From the NCBI GenBank assembly GCA_003695865.1, contig RFGQ01000606.1, forward strand, positions 1 through 5,317: a stretch of 5,317 nt of DNA, in the 5' to 3' direction. Made by a program: the position numbers and the translations under genes. Origin of the DNA: Gemmatimonadota bacterium (lineage in GTDB: Bacteria > Gemmatimonadota > Gemmatimonadetes > Longimicrobiales > Gaopeijiaceae). Shown here one piece after another: positions 4,246 through 5,317 of the stretch (position 1 is the first letter of the stretch; each line of letters starts with the position of its first letter). Under the pieces are notes generated by a model. It was not told the origin of the DNA, did no database searches, and was given only the letters and a program-made list of their open reading frames with translations.

Positions 4246-5317
4246 ATGTCGTCAGACTCTGACGAATGGGAACACTTCGGCACCATGTCTTCCTCTGGCT
4301 CATCCGGCAGCGATCCCGTCCCGACCACGTCCGAAGTCGAGGACCAACTCCGCCGTGCGCTGGCCGTGCTGCGCAGCGCGCTGGACGCCACGGTCGACGG
4401 CATCCTGGTGGTGGACCTCGAGGGCAACATGGTGTCGTTCAACCGCCAGTTCGCCGACATGTGGGGCCTGTCCGAAGAGGTGCTGCGCGAGCGTGACCAC
4501 GAGGCGGCGCTCCGCGAGGCCGCCGAGCTGGTGCGCGACCCCGACGGCTTCCTGCAGCGCACCCGCGACATGATCGCCGATCCCGAGGCCCGCGGCGCCG
4601 ACATCGTCGAGCTGGCCGACGGGCGCGTCTTCGAGCGCTTCTCGCAGCCGCACCGCATGGGCGACGAGATCGTGGGCCGGGTGTGGAGCTTCCGCGACCT
4701 GACCGAGCGCGTGCGCGCCGAAGTCGAGCTGCGCAGCAGCGAGAAGCGCTACCGCTCCCTGTTCGAGGACTCGCGTCAGGCCATCTACCTGACGACCAAG
4801 GACGGCAGCTTCATCGACGCCAACCCGGCGATGCTCGCCATGTTCGGCTTCGATCGCGAAGAGATGGCGTCGCTCAACGCCACCGACCTCTACGTCGACC
4901 CCCGGGCGCGCGCCGCCTTCCGCCACGCCGTCGAGCACCGGGGCTCGGTCGTGAAGTATCCCGTGAAGCTGCGCGCCAAGGACGGCACCGAGATGGAGTG
5001 TCTGCTCTCCAGTACGGTGTGGGTGGACGGCGACGGCGAGATCCAGGGCTATCAGGGCATCATCGAGAACGTCACCGAGCGCAACCGGGCCGAGCGCGCC
5101 CTGCGTGAGAACGAGCGCAAGTTCCGCTCGCTGATCGAGCGCGCCAGCGACACGATCACGCTGCTCGACCACGACGGCCTCATCCGCTACGTGAGCCCCT
5201 CGTGGGGCCGCGTGCTGGGCTACCGGCCCGAAGACGTCGCCGGCAAGGACTTTCTGGAGCTCGTGCACGCCGACGACCGGCCGCTCGCGCTGCACGAGTT
5301 CGGCTACCTGCGCGCCA
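4246..5317 (+). CDS. Multi-PAS signalling protein, N-terminal part (output domain outside window)
   Basis: The frame is open from ATG 4246 to the window end, giving 357 residues without a stop. AAAGGAG (4235-4241) lies 4 nt upstream, a slightly short spacing. Residues 1-30 are a polar Ser/Asp/Gly-rich tail, and 31-45 a short helix. Three PAS domains follow. PAS 1 spans about 43-158: LDATVDGILVVDLEGNMVSFNRQFADMW-type core, a long alpha insertion, then DGRVFERFSQP and GRVWSFRDLTER. PAS 2 spans about 168-284: YRSLFEDSRQAIYLTTKDG, DANPAMLAMFG, KLRAKDGT, and a PAC-type end GIIENVTERNRAE. PAS 3 starts at 292 (FRSLIERASDTITLLDHDG, YVSPSWGRVLGY) and is cut. There is no signal peptide or membrane helix, so it is cytoplasmic. 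Such arrays normally lead to a histidine kinase or a GGDEF/EAL output; which one cannot be seen. No haem or flavin pocket residue is obvious. The frame also reaches back to ATG 4039, which I reject as start. Confidence 0.93.
   Translation, partial: MSSDSDEWEHFGTMSSSGSSGSDPVPTTSEVEDQLRRALAVLRSALDATVDGILVVDLEGNMVSFNRQFADMWGLSEEVLRERDHEAALREAAELVRDPDGFLQRTRDMIADPEARGADIVELADGRVFERFSQPHRMGDEIVGRVWSFRDLTERVRAEVELRSSEKRYRSLFEDSRQAIYLTTKDGSFIDANPAMLAMFGFDREEMASLNATDLYVDPRARAAFRHAVEHRGSVVKYPVKLRAKDGTEMECLLSSTVWVDGDGEIQGYQGIIENVTERNRAERALRENERKFRSLIERASDTITLLDHDGLIRYVSPSWGRVLGYRPEDVAGKDFLELVHADDRPLALHEFGYLRA
4249..4265 (+). repeat. 17-base palindrome immediately after the PAS gene start codon
   Basis: TCGTCAGA (4249-4256) and TCTGACGA (4258-4265) are exact reverse complements around one central C, beginning with the second codon. 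In the mRNA it can form a 7-bp stem with a 3-base loop directly after AUG, close enough to influence initiation. As DNA it is a symmetric 17-bp site. Confidence 0.6.

Noticed and set aside
3897..4658. Minus-strand open frame of 253 codons over the PAS gene start
   Set aside because: It is the complement of the well-supported PAS gene; the product is Ser/Arg-rich with no motif and the start lies inside a PAS domain.
4300..5295. Minus-strand open frame of 331 codons opposite the PAS gene
   Set aside because: It is His/Ala/Leu/Val-rich antisense translation of PAS codons with no recognisable domain, while the plus strand encodes three good PAS domains.
1..5317. CRISPR array, tRNA, rRNA or insertion sequence
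   Set aside because: No regularly spaced repeats, no tRNA-like cloverleaf, no rRNA sequence and no transposase motif or terminal repeats were seen on either strand.

Overview
The window is GC-rich bacterial DNA (most of it looks about 68-75% G+C). It contains secreted beta-propeller-like proteins, a small secreted Cys-rich protein, a YvlD-type four-helix membrane protein, an AraC-type regulator and a multi-PAS sensor. This mix and the codon use suggest an environmental bacterium such as a member of Gemmatimonadota. That assignment is inferred from protein style only; no rRNA or marker gene is present.

Layout. Positions 1-2385 (minus strand) hold a compact three-gene operon, transcribed from high to low coordinates. 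Its genes are a membrane-anchored propeller-like protein (1378-2385), a small exported protein with spaced cysteines (971-1381, 4-nt overlap, perfect Shine-Dalgarno), and an exported 6-bladed beta-propeller-like protein (1-945, 25 nt further on, its C-terminus lying outside the window). Positions 2386-2532 are a non-coding control region with a 10-bp direct repeat at 20-bp spacing. Positions 2533-3400 (minus) are an AraC-type regulator broken in its middle by a GGAA x5 tetranucleotide repeat. Removing one repeat unit restores a continuous 287-aa protein, so this is a candidate slippage (phase-variation) switch or a repeat-driven pseudogene. A hairpin at 3439-3473 separates it from a YvlD / phage-holin-4 family membrane protein (3549-3890, minus). 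Positions 3901-4245 are a divergent intergenic region with several inverted repeats and a possible plus-strand promoter. From 4246 to the end runs the N-terminal part of a multi-PAS signalling protein (plus), whose output domain is outside the window.

Working model (inference). The AraC-type protein is positioned to control the propeller/Cys-peptide/propeller operon next to it. The paired direct repeats just upstream of that operon look like an AraC-family operator. If the tetranucleotide repeat slips, regulator production, and with it expression of the exported proteins, would switch between cells of one population. The membrane protein and the PAS sensor look like separate transcription units.
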